A stretch of 64,000 nt of DNA from Vespertiliibacter pulmonis (GTDB lineage: Bacteria > Pseudomonadota > Gammaproteobacteria > Enterobacterales > Pasteurellaceae). This document shows positions 37,148 to 46,691 of the stretch, piece after piece (the stretch's first letter is position 1; each line of letters begins with the position of its first letter). A program made the translations under genes and the position numbers. Under the pieces are notes generated by a model. It made no database searches, had not been told where the DNA came from, and was given only the letters and a program-made list of their open reading frames with translations. The DNA is taken from positions 372,001-436,000 of the forward strand of contig NZ_CP016615.1 of the NCBI RefSeq assembly GCF_013377275.1, read 5' to 3'.

Positions 37148-37149
37148 TT

Positions 37150-37234
37150 GCGGGACTGGCGAAATTGGTAGACGCACCAGATTTAGGTTCTGGCGCCGAG
37201 AGGTGTGTGGGTTCAAGTCCCTCGTCCCGCACCA
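37150..37234 (+). tRNA. tRNA-Leu (TAG)
   Basis: 85 bases including CCA, with the class II extra arm (GCGCCGAGAGGTGTG region). Acceptor GCGGGAC/GTCCCGC, anticodon TAG at 37184-37186 within CCAGA-TTTAGGT-TCTGG. Reads CUN codons. Confidence 0.96.
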
Positions 37235-37258
37235 TTATGGCTTAGCAAATAAAACGAC

Positions 37259-37333
37259 TGGAGTATCGCCAAGCGGTAAGGCACTGGGTTTTGATCCCAG
37301 CATTCCTAGGTTCGAATCCTAGTACTCCAGCCA
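37259..37333 (+). tRNA. tRNA-Gln (TTG), copy 1
   Basis: 75 bases with CCA. Acceptor TGGAGTA/TACTCCA with the unusual U1-A72 start typical of tRNA-Gln, anticodon TTG at 37291-37293. It is identical in sequence to copy 2. The CCAAGCGGTAAGG in the D arm resembles a USS core by chance. Confidence 0.96.
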
Positions 37334-37353
37334 CTTTTATTACATCATATTAG

Positions 37354-37374
37354 CTAACTTCGTGTTAGTTTTTT
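37354..37374 (+). terminator. Terminator-like hairpin between the two tRNA-Gln genes
   Basis: CTAAC (37354-37358), loop TTCGT, GTTAG (37364-37368), then six Ts. The stem is short (5 bp) but directly followed by the T-run, so part of the transcript may stop before copy 2. Confidence 0.55.
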
Positions 37375-37379
37375 CGTTT

Positions 37380-37454
37380 TGGAGTATCGCCAAGCGGTAA
37401 GGCACTGGGTTTTGATCCCAGCATTCCTAGGTTCGAATCCTAGTACTCCAGCCA
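37380..37454 (+). tRNA. tRNA-Gln (TTG), copy 2
   Basis: 75 bases, same sequence as copy 1, anticodon TTG at 37412-37414. The order Met-Leu-Gln-Gln equals the start of the E. coli metT operon (metT leuW glnU glnW), so the pair is an old arrangement rather than a recent accident. Confidence 0.96.
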
Positions 37455-37563
37455 ATCTATCTAATCATTCTTTTTATTTTAATAGCTAAAATTTTCCGAT
37501 TCTTTACTTTCGATTTTAACTAAAATTCTTTAAAATCATTAAAACAATATATCGGAGAATACT

Positions 37564-37833
37564 ATGCTTAATCCTAAAAATTTAGAATCTATCGCTCAAC
37601 AGCTTCATAATGTCCTACCTCAAAGCTTAAAAAATGTTGGCTCTGATCTAGAAGAAAAATTTAAACAGATACTACAAGCTCAGCTCGCCAAATTAGATGT
37701 CGTTACTCGTGAAGAATTTGATGTGCAATCACAAGTTTTATTACGTACTCGTGAAAAACTTAATGAATTGGAAAAACGCTTAAATAAGCTTGCTGAAAAA
37801 AATAATATCGAAACTAATAACGATGAAAACTAA
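37564..37833 (+). CDS. ubiK: Ubiquinone biosynthesis accessory factor UbiK (BMFP domain)
   Basis: 89 residues, YqiC/BMFP family. N-terminal amphipathic part (MLNPKNLESIAQQLHNVLPQSL) and a C-terminal coiled coil (TREEFDVQSQVLLRTREKLNELEKRLNKLAEK). UbiK supports ubiquinone synthesis under aerobic conditions with UbiJ and binds membranes. It starts after a TCGGAGAA ribosome site and is followed 24 bases later by pgi, so the two may share a transcript. Confidence 0.9.
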   Translation: MLNPKNLESIAQQLHNVLPQSLKNVGSDLEEKFKQILQAQLAKLDVVTREEFDVQSQVLLRTREKLNELEKRLNKLAEKNNIETNNDEN

Positions 37834-37857
37834 TTGTACAACTTAATCAGGTATAAA

Positions 37858-39498
37858 ATGAAAACAATCAACCCGACCCAAACTCTTGCTTGGAACGCAC
37901 TTGAACAACATAAAGCAGAGAATTACACAATCCCCCAACTTTTCTTACAAGATTCACAACGTTTTAATAAATATTCACTCTTTTTTGAAAATAAAATACT
38001 CGTTGATTTTTCAAAAAATGCCATTAACGAAACGACACTAACGCTTCTTCGCCAACTTGCAGATGAATGTGCTTTACAGTCAGCAATTAATGCAATGTTT
38101 AATGGTGAAGAAATTAATCGTACGGAGAACCGTGCTGTTTTACACACGGCATTGCGGAACCGTGCAAATACACCTATTAAAGTTGATGGAAAAGACATAA
38201 TGCCTGACGTCAATTCAGTATTAGCAAAAATGAAGCAATTCTGTCATCAAGTCATTTCTGGAGAATGGAAAGGCTATACAGGTAAAGCGATTACTGATGT
38301 AATTAATATTGGTATTGGTGGTTCAGATCTCGGGCCTTATATGGTTACAGAAGCACTACGTCCTTATAAAAACCAACTAACAATGCACTTCGTATCTAAT
38401 ATTGACGCCACTCATATCGCTGAGACACTACGCAAAGTCAATCCAGAAACGACCCTTGTACTTGTTGCTTCAAAAACATTTACGACACAAGAAACAATGA
38501 CGAATGCTCACTCAGCTCGTAAATGGTTACTCTCTTTTGCACAAGATGAAACTGCTGTAGCTAAACATTTTGTCGCCCTTTCAACCAACGCAACTGAAGT
38601 CGCTAAATTTGGTATTGATACTGCCAATATGTTTGAATTTTGGGACTGGGTAGGTGGCAGATATTCTCTTTGGTCAGCCATTGGTTTATCTATTGCACTT
38701 TCTATCGGCTTTGAGAATTTTGAACAATTACTTGAAGGTGCTTATGCAATGGATAAACACTTCCTACATACGCCGATTGAAAAAAATATTCCAACAACTC
38801 TCGCTCTTATTGGAATTTGGAATAATAATTTCTTAGGAGCAGAATCCGAAGCCATTTTACCTTATGATCAATATATGCACCGTTTTGCAGCTTATTTTCA
38901 ACAAGGAAATATGGAGTCAAATGGCAAATATGTTGGACGTGATGGTAATACAGTAAATTATCAAACAGGCCCTATCATTTGGGGAGAGCCGGGAACAAAT
39001 GGGCAACACGCTTTCTATCAGCTCATTCATCAAGGTACAAAATTAATTCCTTGTGATTTTATTGCACCTGCAAAAACACATAATCCGTTAGACGATCACC
39101 ATGCAAAATTACTTTCAAATTTCTTCGCTCAAACTGAAGCTTTAGCCTTCGGAAAATCAAAAGAGATAGTAGAACAAGAATTTTTACAAGCGGGTAAATC
39201 TCTGACAGAAGTTGCAGAAATCATTCCATTTAAAGTATTTACGGGGAATAAACCAACTAATTCTATTTTAGTTGAAGAGATTACACCATTCACTCTTGGA
39301 GCTTTGATCGCAATGTACGAACACAAAATTTTTGTTCAAGGCGTGATTTTCAACATTTATAGTTTCGATCAATGGGGTGTAGAACTAGGTAAACAGCTTG
39401 CAAATCGTATTCTACCTGAATTAGAAAATGATAATGAAATCACTAGCCACGATAGTTCAACCAATGGTTTAATCAATCAATATAAAGCTTGGCGTTAA
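37858..39498 (+). CDS. pgi: Glucose-6-phosphate isomerase
   Basis: 546 residues from ATG 37858, which matches the family N-terminus ([18 protein letters not shown]). Signatures: [24 protein letters not shown], the active-site segment [19 protein letters not shown] and [26 protein letters not shown] with the catalytic Glu/His. It interconverts glucose-6-phosphate and fructose-6-phosphate and so decides flow between glycolysis and Zwf. A strong hairpin with USS arms follows. Confidence 0.97.
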   Translation: MKTINPTQTLAWNALEQHKAENYTIPQLFLQDSQRFNKYSLFFENKILVDFSKNAINETTLTLLRQLADECALQSAINAMFNGEEINRTENRAVLHTALRNRANTPIKVDGKDIMPDVNSVLAKMKQFCHQVISGEWKGYTGKAITDVINIGIGGSDLGPYMVTEALRPYKNQLTMHFVSNIDATHIAETLRKVNPETTLVLVASKTFTTQETMTNAHSARKWLLSFAQDETAVAKHFVALSTNATEVAKFGIDTANMFEFWDWVGGRYSLWSAIGLSIALSIGFENFEQLLEGAYAMDKHFLHTPIEKNIPTTLALIGIWNNNFLGAESEAILPYDQYMHRFAAYFQQGNMESNGKYVGRDGNTVNYQTGPIIWGEPGTNGQHAFYQLIHQGTKLIPCDFIAPAKTHNPLDDHHAKLLSNFFAQTEALAFGKSKEIVEQEFLQAGKSLTEVAEIIPFKVFTGNKPTNSILVEEITPFTLGALIAMYEHKIFVQGVIFNIYSFDQWGVELGKQLANRILPELENDNEITSHDSSTNGLINQYKAWR

Positions 39499-39524
39499 AT
39501 CCTAAATTATAAAAATTTAAATTA

Positions 39525-39561
39525 ATCAGACCACTTGTTATAACCTAACAAGCGGTCTGAT
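39525..39561. terminator. USS-paired terminator between pgi and nanK
   Basis: ATCAGACCACTTGTTA (39525-39540) and TAACAAGCGGTCTGAT (39546-39561) form a 16-bp stem with one mismatch. The right arm holds a perfect ACAAGCGGT; the left arm has ACCACTTGT, a single-base decay of the inverse core. It serves both convergent genes. Confidence 0.8.
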
Positions 39562-39579
39562 TATGTAATAAATTTGTAA

Positions 39580-40467
39580 TTATCGTTGTTGATTTTCTGC
39601 CCACCAAGCAACGCCAATTAATCCCGCATCTTGTTGATACTTTGCTAAAACTATTTTAGGCCGATATATTTCTGGCATTTGTGAAAGAAAATATTCTATG
39701 CGTTGTAAATATCCTTCTGCCAACCCAACACTGCCACCAAGTGCAACACACTGAATGTCTAAACTTATTTTGAGATCAGCAATTAAATTTGCAATCGCTT
39801 TAGCAGATTTATCAACTAAGCTGACCGCTTGCAAATCTCCTTGCCTAAATCTCTCAAAAACCTCTTTGGGTTCACAAGGTTTTTCCCATCTTAATGAAGC
39901 GCTAGCAATTGCCCTCCCTGATGCTACCGCTTCAACACAGCCAATTCTTCCACAGCCACAACGTTCTCCATTAGGGTCTGATAACGTATGCCCGATGTGT
40001 CCTGCAATCCCATTTGTGCCTGTAAATAATTGCCGATTTAAAATAATACCACCGCCAACACCCGTTGAAACCGTAATAAAAGCGAAATTATCAATCTGTT
40101 CCTGATAATGCAAAAATTCAGCACAAGCTGCCGCTTGTGCATCATTCAATAAATAAATGGGTTTATCCGTATAAGTTACAATACTCTGCTCAAGAGGAAA
40201 AAAAGCTAAATCGCCTAGATTTTTAGGATTTAAAGCCGTTAAAATACCATTTTGAATAATACCTGTTGAAGCTACCGAAACAATATCAAATTGCCCTTGA
40301 AAAGTTGCAATAATGTCTGATAAAGACTGCTTTAATCTTTCTGCACTCGGATTTTGTGGTGTCGGAATTTGTATTCTTCCTTCAATCTGAATATCCATTC
40401 CACCCAATATCACCAATCCCGCTGCAATTTTTGTTCCGCCAATATCAATAGCTAAACAAGCGGTCAT
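39580..40467 (-). CDS. nanK: N-acetylmannosamine kinase NanK
   Basis: 295 residues from the ATG at 40467, one base after the nanE stop; longer upstream readings run into nanE and are rejected. ROK family: phosphate loop DIGGTKIAAGL at residues 7-17, zinc site HIGHTLSDPNGERCGCG continuing to GCVEAVASG, and STGVGGGII. It phosphorylates ManNAc from sialic acid breakdown. A perfect USS overlaps codons 2-4 at 40456-40464. nanA and siaPQM are not in the window. Confidence 0.92.
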   Translation of the reverse strand: MTACLAIDIGGTKIAAGLVILGGMDIQIEGRIQIPTPQNPSAERLKQSLSDIIATFQGQFDIVSVASTGIIQNGILTALNPKNLGDLAFFPLEQSIVTYTDKPIYLLNDAQAAACAEFLHYQEQIDNFAFITVSTGVGGGIILNRQLFTGTNGIAGHIGHTLSDPNGERCGCGRIGCVEAVASGRAIASASLRWEKPCEPKEVFERFRQGDLQAVSLVDKSAKAIANLIADLKISLDIQCVALGGSVGLAEGYLQRIEYFLSQMPEIYRPKIVLAKYQQDAGLIGVAWWAENQQR

Positions 40468-40468
40468 T

Positions 40469-41164
40469 TTATGCTCCAATTTTGCAATCCTTAATCGCAC
40501 CAACAAACCAACCCACAATATGTTCTAGACGAGTTAAGGCTGATCCAACTGTTACTGCATAAGCACCATTTTCAATTGCTACTGCAGCTAGTTCAGGAGT
40601 ATTATACCGCCCTTCAGCCATCACTCGGCATCCTTTGGAAACAAGATCTCGTACTAATTTTACATCAGGTTCTGCGGGAATAGCTCCCCCCGTATACCCC
40701 GACATTGTACTACCAATTAAATCCACACCAAGTTGCTGACAATAAAGCCCCTCCTCTAACGTGGAACAATCTGCCATTGATATAGCTCCTAACTCTTTAA
40801 TACGCTGGACACAAGCGTCTATCGTTGTTGGACGAACTCTATCCGTACCATCAAAAGCAATAATATCCGCCCCTGCGTAAAATAAATCGTCAATATCTTG
40901 TAAAAAAGGCGTTATTCTTACAGGGCTATCGGTAAGGTCTCGTTTAACAATACCAATAATTGGTACATCAACCACTTTCCGTACTGCTTTTAAATTCTCA
41001 ATACCTTCAATACGTAAACCAGCAGCCCCACCGTTAATAGAAGCTTGAGCCATTGCCGCTACAATATTAGGAAAGTCCATTGGACCATTATCTACAGGCT
41101 GACAAGAAGCGATCAAGCCATTTTTAAGCTTCAATAAAATCTGATCTTTCGTCAATTTTGACAT
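40469..41164 (-). CDS. nanE: N-acetylmannosamine-6-phosphate 2-epimerase NanE
   Basis: 231 residues of a TIM-barrel epimerase. Family segments: INGGAAGLRIEGIENLKAVR, IIGIVKRDL, ADIIAFDGTDRVRP, MADCSTLEEG, MAEGRYNTPELA and VTVGSALTRLEHIV. It turns ManNAc-6-P into GlcNAc-6-P. It is translated in tandem with nanK. Upstream is a 245-base region shared with divergent nupC that carries a CRP-like site, so catabolite control of both is likely. Confidence 0.93.
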   Translation of the reverse strand: MSKLTKDQILLKLKNGLIASCQPVDNGPMDFPNIVAAMAQASINGGAAGLRIEGIENLKAVRKVVDVPIIGIVKRDLTDSPVRITPFLQDIDDLFYAGADIIAFDGTDRVRPTTIDACVQRIKELGAISMADCSTLEEGLYCQQLGVDLIGSTMSGYTGGAIPAEPDVKLVRDLVSKGCRVMAEGRYNTPELAAVAIENGAYAVTVGSALTRLEHIVGWFVGAIKDCKIGA

Positions 41165-41251
41165 AAAACTTCACCAATATAAATTACAATGAATATTAAC
41201 TCCAAAGAGTAATAGGTTAGCTAAAATCATACAAGCTAGCGACAATAAAAG

Positions 41252-41267
41252 TGCGATCTAGATCAAA
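41252..41267. promoter_or_regulatory. CRP-like site between nanE and nupC
   Basis: TGCGATCTAGATCAAA differs from the CRP consensus TGTGATCTAGATCACA at two bases and is centred about 95 bases from the nanE start and 150 from nupC. Both units are carbon-scavenging, which agrees with cAMP-CRP control. Confidence 0.65.
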
Positions 41268-41358
41268 TAATTATATTTCATCTTGAAGTTTACTCGACAA
41301 AACTGCAAAAAACTGAAGATTTTGACAAAAAAAATCGGTATAGTATTGGGGATTTTCC

Positions 41359-41382
41359 ATTGATTTTTTGTATAAAATCAAT
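41359..41382. repeat. 9-bp perfect inverted repeat in the nupC leader
   Basis: ATTGATTTT (41359-41367) and AAAATCAAT (41374-41382) with a 6-base loop, 27 bases before the nupC ATG. No T-run follows. It may be a leader hairpin or an operator; no regulator can be named. Confidence 0.55.
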
Positions 41383-41409
41383 ATCTATTTCACACTTTGA
41401 GGTTTCAAA

Positions 41410-42675
41410 ATGGATACATTAATCAGCCTACTTGGCATTGTCGTACTCCTTTTCATTGCTTTTTTATTATCCAATAATAAAAAAGCAATAAATTTACGTA
41501 CCGTTTTTGGTGCATTAATTATACAGATTGGTATTGGGGCATTAATCCTTTACGTACCACAAGGTCGCCAAGCACTACTCAGTGCTGCTGAAGGCGTAAA
41601 TGCTGTGATTAATTATGGTAATAATGGTATAAACTTCTTATTTGCTGGTTTAGTCAGTGATAAAATGTTCGAATTATTTGGTGGCAGTGGCTTCATCTTT
41701 GCATTTCGAGTTCTTCCAACCATCATCTTCTTTTCTGCTTTAATTTCTGTGCTTTATTACCTTGGCATTATGCAAATCGTTATTAAATTAATCGGTGGTG
41801 CATTACAAAGCATATTAGGTACTTCAAAATCAGAATCAATGTCTGCGGCTGCCAATATTTTTGTTGGTCAAACGGAAGCACCATTACTAATTAAGCCATA
41901 TATTCGCTCAATGACAAATTCCGAATTATTTGCTGTAATGTGTGGAGGCGTTGCTTCTGTTGCTGGTGCGGTAATGGTTGGTTATGCAGGAATGGGCGTA
42001 CCATTGACTTACTTAATCGCCGCATCATTTATGGCTGCACCTGGTGGTTTACTATTTGCAAAAATTCTTTACCCACAAGCTGAAGCATTCAAAGATGAAT
42101 TAAATGAAGATGACGTAGAAGAAAAACCATCTAATGTGATTGAAGCTGCCGCAGTAGGTGCATTCTCTGGTATGCAACTTGCAATGAACGTAGGTGCAAT
42201 GCTATTAGCATTTATCGCATTAATTGCAATGCTTAACGGCTTCATTGGTTGGGTTGCTGGACTAGCTGGATATACAGACGTCACACTCCAATCACTTTTA
42301 GGCTATGTATTCCAACCGCTTGCTTGGGTTATTGGTGTGCCTTGGGAAGAGTCTCAAGTAGCTGGCTCTTTAATTGGACAAAAATTAGTAATCAATGAGT
42401 TTGTTGCTTATGCTGATTTTATCAACTATCTCAAACCTGACAGCGCCGTTATATTAAGCGAAAAAACAAAAGCAATTATTACTTTTGCACTATGTGGTTT
42501 CGCTAACTTTAGTTCAATTGCTATTTTAATTGGTGGATTAGGGGGTATGGCTCCAAATCGCCGTAGCGATGTAGCCCGAATGGGAATTAAAGCAGTTATT
42601 GCAGGAACACTATCAAACCTAATGAGTGCGGCAATTGCTGGATTATTTATCGGTATAGGCGGAGCTATTCTGTAA
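41410..42675 (+). CDS. nupC: Concentrative nucleoside transporter (NupC family)
   Basis: 421 residues, about ten membrane helices. CNT-family motifs: [46 protein letters not shown] with the QTEAP substrate loop, [23 protein letters not shown] and the C-terminal [23 protein letters not shown]. It imports nucleosides with H+ or Na+; the cation cannot be read with certainty. The genes deoC, deoB and deoD downstream break the imported nucleosides down. Confidence 0.93.
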   Translation: MDTLISLLGIVVLLFIAFLLSNNKKAINLRTVFGALIIQIGIGALILYVPQGRQALLSAAEGVNAVINYGNNGINFLFAGLVSDKMFELFGGSGFIFAFRVLPTIIFFSALISVLYYLGIMQIVIKLIGGALQSILGTSKSESMSAAANIFVGQTEAPLLIKPYIRSMTNSELFAVMCGGVASVAGAVMVGYAGMGVPLTYLIAASFMAAPGGLLFAKILYPQAEAFKDELNEDDVEEKPSNVIEAAAVGAFSGMQLAMNVGAMLLAFIALIAMLNGFIGWVAGLAGYTDVTLQSLLGYVFQPLAWVIGVPWEESQVAGSLIGQKLVINEFVAYADFINYLKPDSAVILSEKTKAIITFALCGFANFSSIAILIGGLGGMAPNRRSDVARMGIKAVIAGTLSNLMSAAIAGLFIGIGGAIL

Positions 42676-42695
42676 ACCTGATTTAATCTTATCAG

Positions 42696-42725
42696 CACCA
42701 CAGGAAACTGTGGTGTTGTCTTTTT
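42696..42725 (+). terminator. Terminator after nupC
   Basis: CACCACAG (42696-42703), loop GAAA, CTGTGGTG (42708-42715), then TTGTCTTTTT. A good intrinsic terminator; deoC therefore probably has its own promoter. Confidence 0.88.
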
Positions 42726-42731
42726 AGGGCA

Positions 42732-42747
42732 AGTTAAACGATTGCGT
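42732..42747. promoter_or_regulatory. PurR-like half-match upstream of deoC
   Basis: AGTTAAACGATTGCGT matches 12 of 16 positions of the PurR operator ACGCAAACGTTTGCGT, with an intact right half and a poor left half. It lies 35 bases before the deoC ATG. It could also be a CytR half site; weak evidence. Confidence 0.3.
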
Positions 42748-42781
42748 TTACATTTGCTTTTAGTAAGAGGAAAATAGAAAA

Positions 42782-43561
42782 ATGAATTTAAAAAAAATTG
42801 CACAACAAGCCTTGTCTTTAATGGATTTAACCACATTAAATGATAATGATACAGATGAAAAAGTTATCTCGCTCTGTCAACAAGCTAATACTAAATTTGG
42901 TTCACCCGCTGCAATTTGTATTTATCCTCGCTTTATTCCAATTGCTCGGAAAACATTACAAGCACAGGGTAATAATCACACTAAAATTGCAACTGTTACA
43001 AATTTTCCTCATGGGAATGAAGATATTGAAATTGCAGTGGCTGAAACTAAAGCAGCCATTGCTTATGGTGCAGATGAAGTTGATGTTGTCCTCCCTTATA
43101 AAGCACTCATTGCAGGCAATAGTGAAGTAGGTTTTGAGCTTGTTAGCCAATGTAAAGCGGTATGCAATACAGCAAATGTTGTCCTAAAAGTGATTATTGA
43201 AACGGGAGAACTAAAAACTGAAACACTTATTCGCCAAGCAAGTGAAATTGCCATTAAAGCAGGCGCCGATTTTATTAAAACCTCAACAGGTAAAGTATCT
43301 GTTAATGCAACACTTGAATCCGCACGTATTATGCTTGAAACAATTCGTGATCTTAATGTTGCAGAAACTGTAGGCTTTAAAGCCGCAGGTGGTGTTAAAA
43401 CAACAGAAGATGCAGCTAGATACTTGGAGATTGCAGCACAGACCCTCGGAGATACATGGATCAATACTAGACATTTCCGATTTGGCGCATCAAGTTTATT
43501 AGATAACTTATTAGCAACATTAAACGATCAGCAAACAAACACTGAAACTGCTGGTTATTAA
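42782..43561 (+). CDS. deoC: Deoxyribose-phosphate aldolase DeoC
   Basis: 259 residues, the E. coli-type length. The Schiff-base lysine is in [12 protein letters not shown] and the proton-relay lysine in [30 protein letters not shown] near the start is typical. It cleaves deoxyribose-5-phosphate to acetaldehyde and glyceraldehyde-3-phosphate. Followed by deoB after an 84-base gap with inverted USS arms (43565-43608). Confidence 0.95.
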   Translation: MNLKKIAQQALSLMDLTTLNDNDTDEKVISLCQQANTKFGSPAAICIYPRFIPIARKTLQAQGNNHTKIATVTNFPHGNEDIEIAVAETKAAIAYGADEVDVVLPYKALIAGNSEVGFELVSQCKAVCNTANVVLKVIIETGELKTETLIRQASEIAIKAGADFIKTSTGKVSVNATLESARIMLETIRDLNVAETVGFKAAGGVKTTEDAARYLEIAAQTLGDTWINTRHFRFGASSLLDNLLATLNDQQTNTETAGY

Positions 43562-43564
43562 CTC

Positions 43565-43608
43565 ACAAGCGGTTCGATCTTGTAAAAATTTATCTAATCT
43601 AACCGCTT
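43565..43608. repeat. Inverted USS arms between deoC and deoB
   Basis: A perfect ACAAGCGGT at 43565-43573, extended to AAGCGGTT, faces AACCGCTT at 43601-43608 around an AT-rich loop holding TTGTAAAAATTTA. The pairing is 8 bp. Confidence 0.65.
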
Positions 43609-43645
43609 ATCCATTTCTTAATTTATCAATAGAAAGGAACAAAAA

Positions 43646-44878
43646 ATGAAACGTGTATTTATTATGATGCTCGACTCTTTCGGTATTGGTTATACCGAAG
43701 ATGCTGAAAAATTTGGTGATAAAGGGGCAAACACACTAGGACATATTGCACAACAATGTGCCGAAGGCAAAGCCGATGATCACCGCCGTTCAGGTGCTTT
43801 AAAACTACCAAATATGAATAAATTAGGTTTAGGTTTAGCTGCAAAAGAATCTAGCGGTGAATACCCAGCAGGACTGACACAAGATGTACAACTTGCAGGT
43901 GGATATTGCCATGCAAAAGAAATTTCATCAGGAAAAGATACTCCATCTGGCCACTGGGAAGTTGCTGGTGTACCAGTTCTATTTGATTGGGGATATTTCC
44001 CTGAACATCAAAATAGCTTTCCACAAGAACTATTAGATAAGATTGTAAAACGAGCTAATCTCAAAGGTTACTTAGGTAACTGCCATTCATCAGGCACCGT
44101 TATTTTAGATGAGCTAGGTGAAGAGCATATGCGTACAGGCTTACCTATTTTCTATACTTCTGCTGACTCAGTGTTCCAAATTGCTTGCCACGAAGAAACC
44201 TATGGTTTAGAAAAACTCTATGAACTTTGCCAAATTGTACGTGAAGAATTAGAAGGCTATAATATTGGGCGTGTTATTGCTCGTCCATTCATTGGAAAAA
44301 AGGCTGGTGAATTTAGCCGCACAGGTAATCGTAAAGATTATGCAGTTGAACCACCTTCAGCGACGGTATTACAAAAATTAGTTGAAGAAAAAGGTGGCGA
44401 AGTTGTTTCTATCGGTAAAATTGCCGATATTTACGCCCATACAGGTATTACTCGTAAAATCAAAGCAACAGGCTTGCCTGAACTCTTTGATCGCACCTTA
44501 GAAGAAGTAAAAGCTGCCGGAAATAACACCATTGTATTTACTAACTTCGTAAACTTCGACTCTGATTTTGGCCATCGCCGTGATGTTGCAGGCTATGCAG
44601 ATGCACTTGAATATTGGGATAGCCGCTTACCTGAATTACTGGCATTGATTCAAGATGAAGATCTACTTATCATTACGGCCGATCACGGTTGTGATCCTAC
44701 ATGGCAAGGAACAGATCATACTCGTGAACATACACCAATCCTACTTTACGGCAAAGATGTTGCAAAACAATCTTACGGTCGCCGTGAAACATTTGCTGAT
44801 ATCGGACAGACTATCGCAAATTACTTTAGCCTATCACCAATGGATTATGGCTCTACAATTATTGATTTTAATAAATAA
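43646..44878 (+). CDS. deoB: Phosphopentomutase DeoB
   Basis: 410 residues of the alkaline phosphatase superfamily. Metal ligands are expected in MMLDSFGIG at the start and in [22 protein letters not shown] near residue 340; the phosphothreonine site is in [10 protein letters not shown]. It interconverts ribose- or deoxyribose-1-phosphate with the 5-phosphate, joining DeoD to DeoC. AAAGGAACA is a clear ribosome site. deoA, usually between deoC and deoB, is missing. Confidence 0.96.
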   Translation: MKRVFIMMLDSFGIGYTEDAEKFGDKGANTLGHIAQQCAEGKADDHRRSGALKLPNMNKLGLGLAAKESSGEYPAGLTQDVQLAGGYCHAKEISSGKDTPSGHWEVAGVPVLFDWGYFPEHQNSFPQELLDKIVKRANLKGYLGNCHSSGTVILDELGEEHMRTGLPIFYTSADSVFQIACHEETYGLEKLYELCQIVREELEGYNIGRVIARPFIGKKAGEFSRTGNRKDYAVEPPSATVLQKLVEEKGGEVVSIGKIADIYAHTGITRKIKATGLPELFDRTLEEVKAAGNNTIVFTNFVNFDSDFGHRRDVAGYADALEYWDSRLPELLALIQDEDLLIITADHGCDPTWQGTDHTREHTPILLYGKDVAKQSYGRRETFADIGQTIANYFSLSPMDYGSTIIDFNK

Positions 44879-44883
44879 CCCAC

Positions 44884-44902
44884 AGGCACCTTTCGGTGCC
44901 TT
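44884..44902 (+). terminator. Weak hairpin between deoB and deoD
   Basis: GGCACC (44885-44890), loop TTTC, GGTGCC (44895-44900), followed by only two Ts. It may protect or partly stop the transcript between two genes that are otherwise close. Confidence 0.6.
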
Positions 44903-44929
44903 CCTATAAGTAAATAAGAGGACACTTCA

Positions 44930-45646
44930 ATGACTCCACATATTAACGCACCTGCTGGTGCATTTGCTGATGTTGTTTTAATGCCAGGCGACCCACTTAG
45001 AGCAAAATATATTGCAGAAACATTTTTAGAGAATGCTGAATTAGTTACCGATGTCCGCAATATGTTCGGCTATACCGGCACCTATAAAGGGCGCAAAATT
45101 TCTGTAATGGGGCACGGAATGGGTATCCCATCTTGCTCAATTTATGCAAAAGAGCTGATTACTGAATATGGAGTGAAAAAAATTATCCGTGTTGGCTCTT
45201 GTGGTGCAGTTCGCCCAGATGTAAAACTACGTGAAGTAATTATCGGTATCGGAGCTTGCACTGATTCAAAAGTCAACCGTATCCGTTTTAAAGATAATGA
45301 TTTCGCTGCTATTGCTGATTTTGATATGGCAGTTGCGGCAGTCGAAGCAGCAAAAGAAAAAGGGATTAACGTTCGTGTAGGTAACCTTTATTCAGCCGAT
45401 CTATTCTATACACCAGACGTTGAAATGTTTGATGTAATGGAAAAATATGGCATTTTAGGAGTTGAAATGGAAGCCGCTGGTATTTATGGTGTAGCCTCAG
45501 AATTTGGAGCAAAAGCCTTATCTATCTGTACCGTTTCTGATCATATTCGTACTCATGAGCAAACAACCGCAGAAGAACGCCAATTAACTTTCAATGATAT
45601 GATTGAAATTGCATTAGAATCAGTACTAATTGGTGATAAAGCCTAA
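44930..45646 (+). CDS. deoD: Purine nucleoside phosphorylase DeoD
   Basis: 238 residues, hexameric trimer-of-dimers type of PNP. Phosphate site [13 protein letters not shown] near residues 18-30 and RVGSCGAV; nucleoside site [12 protein letters not shown] and the catalytic Asp in [12 protein letters not shown]. It cleaves purine (deoxy)nucleosides with phosphate. Preceded by AAGAGGACA. It ends the deo group; a strong terminator follows. Confidence 0.96.
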   Translation: MTPHINAPAGAFADVVLMPGDPLRAKYIAETFLENAELVTDVRNMFGYTGTYKGRKISVMGHGMGIPSCSIYAKELITEYGVKKIIRVGSCGAVRPDVKLREVIIGIGACTDSKVNRIRFKDNDFAAIADFDMAVAAVEAAKEKGINVRVGNLYSADLFYTPDVEMFDVMEKYGILGVEMEAAGIYGVASEFGAKALSICTVSDHIRTHEQTTAEERQLTFNDMIEIALESVLIGDKA

Positions 45647-45669
45647 GCACAAAATTAATGCCCATTCTC

Positions 45670-45678
45670 ACCGCTTGT
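45670..45678 (-). repeat. Uptake signal (perfect 9-mer) after deoD
   Basis: ACCGCTTGT within CTCACCGCTTGTGAG, whose ends CTCAC/GTGAG form a small extra palindrome around the core. It lies just before the deoD-lpxC terminator and is not one of its arms. Confidence 0.75.
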
Positions 45679-45695
45679 GAGTAATAAAAGGCTAT

Positions 45696-45728
45696 AAAAA
45701 ATGCCGAATAATATATTCGGCATTTTTA
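45696..45728. terminator. Bidirectional terminator between deoD and lpxC
   Basis: ATGCCGAATA (45701-45710) and TATTCGGCAT (45714-45723), 10 perfect bp with a 3-base loop, flanked by AAAAA on the left and TTTTT on the right. It ends both the deo group and the whole dcw cluster. Confidence 0.92.
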
Positions 45729-45746
45729 TTTATCTCATTTATAAAG

Positions 45747-46667
45747 TTAGATAAATACTTGTTCTTGAGCTTGATAACCTTGTGGCACAATAGCTTTATC
45801 ATCGAAGGTTACAAATTCCCACGCATTTTGATTTGCTAATACAGCTCTTAGTAATTTATTATTCAACCCGTGCCCTGATTTATATGCAGTAAAATCGCCT
45901 AGAATATTATAACCACACATAAATAAATCACCAACAGCGTCTAACATTTTATGACGAACCAATTCATCTTTAAAACGTAAGCCATCTTCATTTAGTACAC
46001 GGAATTCATCAAATACAATCGCATTATCTAAACTACCGCCTAATGCTAGACCAATAGACTGCAAATATTCAACGTCTTTCATAAAAGTAAAGGTACGAGC
46101 ACGACTTAATTGTTGAACAAAATTTTGTGCTGAAAATTCCATTTGATAATGACGAACATCTTTATTAATCATCGGATGATTAAAATCAATTGTAAAATCC
46201 AACTTTAACCCATTATGATAAGGCTTAAACTCTGCCCATTTATCATTTTCTTCAACTCGAACAGTTTCTTTGATACGAATAAATTTCTTCAATGCATTTT
46301 GTTCTTCAATACCAGTATCAAGTAAAAGATAAATAAAAGGACTTGCACTTCCGTCCATAATTGGAATTTCGGGAGCATCAACTTCTACAATTAAGTTATC
46401 TAAACCCAATGCAGACATTGCTGCATTTAAGTGTTCTACTGTTGAAATACGAACTCCTTCATCATTGACCATACAGGTACAAAGTGTTGTATCACGGATA
46501 GCATCTGCACTTGCAGGAAAATAAACGACAGGATCAAGATCCGTACGAGCATAAATAATTCCTGTATTAGCTGGTGCGGGGCGTAACGTTAGCGTTACCT
46601 TTTTACCACTATGTAAACCAATTCCAGTTACTTTTGTTGCTTGTTTAAGAGTTCTTTGCTTTATCAT
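45747..46667 (-). CDS. lpxC: UDP-3-O-acyl-N-acetylglucosamine deacetylase LpxC
   Basis: 306 residues. Zinc-binding motifs: [12 protein letters not shown] (His near residue 78) and the late [15 protein letters not shown], preceded by [11 protein letters not shown] with His and Asp. It commits UDP-acyl-GlcNAc to lipid A. Last gene of the dcw cluster, as in E. coli, 24 bases after ftsZ; no secM or secA follows. LpxC amounts in E. coli are set by FtsH cleavage at the C-terminus; the tail here ([10 protein letters not shown]) ends differently from the E. coli one. Confidence 0.97.
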   Translation of the reverse strand: MIKQRTLKQATKVTGIGLHSGKKVTLTLRPAPANTGIIYARTDLDPVVYFPASADAIRDTTLCTCMVNDEGVRISTVEHLNAAMSALGLDNLIVEVDAPEIPIMDGSASPFIYLLLDTGIEEQNALKKFIRIKETVRVEENDKWAEFKPYHNGLKLDFTIDFNHPMINKDVRHYQMEFSAQNFVQQLSRARTFTFMKDVEYLQSIGLALGGSLDNAIVFDEFRVLNEDGLRFKDELVRHKMLDAVGDLFMCGYNILGDFTAYKSGHGLNNKLLRAVLANQNAWEFVTFDDKAIVPQGYQAQEQVFI

Positions 46668-46691
46668 ATCGTTTCCTTATTTTCCCACAGA

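Noticed and set aside
37271-37279. Uptake signal copies in the two tRNA-Gln genes (CCAAGCGGTAAG)
   Set aside because: The match is part of the conserved D arm of tRNA-Gln and is seen in E. coli tRNA-Gln, so it is coincidence; the first base also does not fit.
40468-40518. Longer NanK start reaching into nanE
   Set aside because: The added residues come from nanE codons in another frame; the ROK fold starts at MTACLAIDIGG, and the ATG at 40467 follows the nanE stop by one base.
44884-44902. Full terminator splitting deoB and deoD into separate units
   Set aside because: The stem is only 6-7 bp and lacks a T-run, so it is at most a partial stop.
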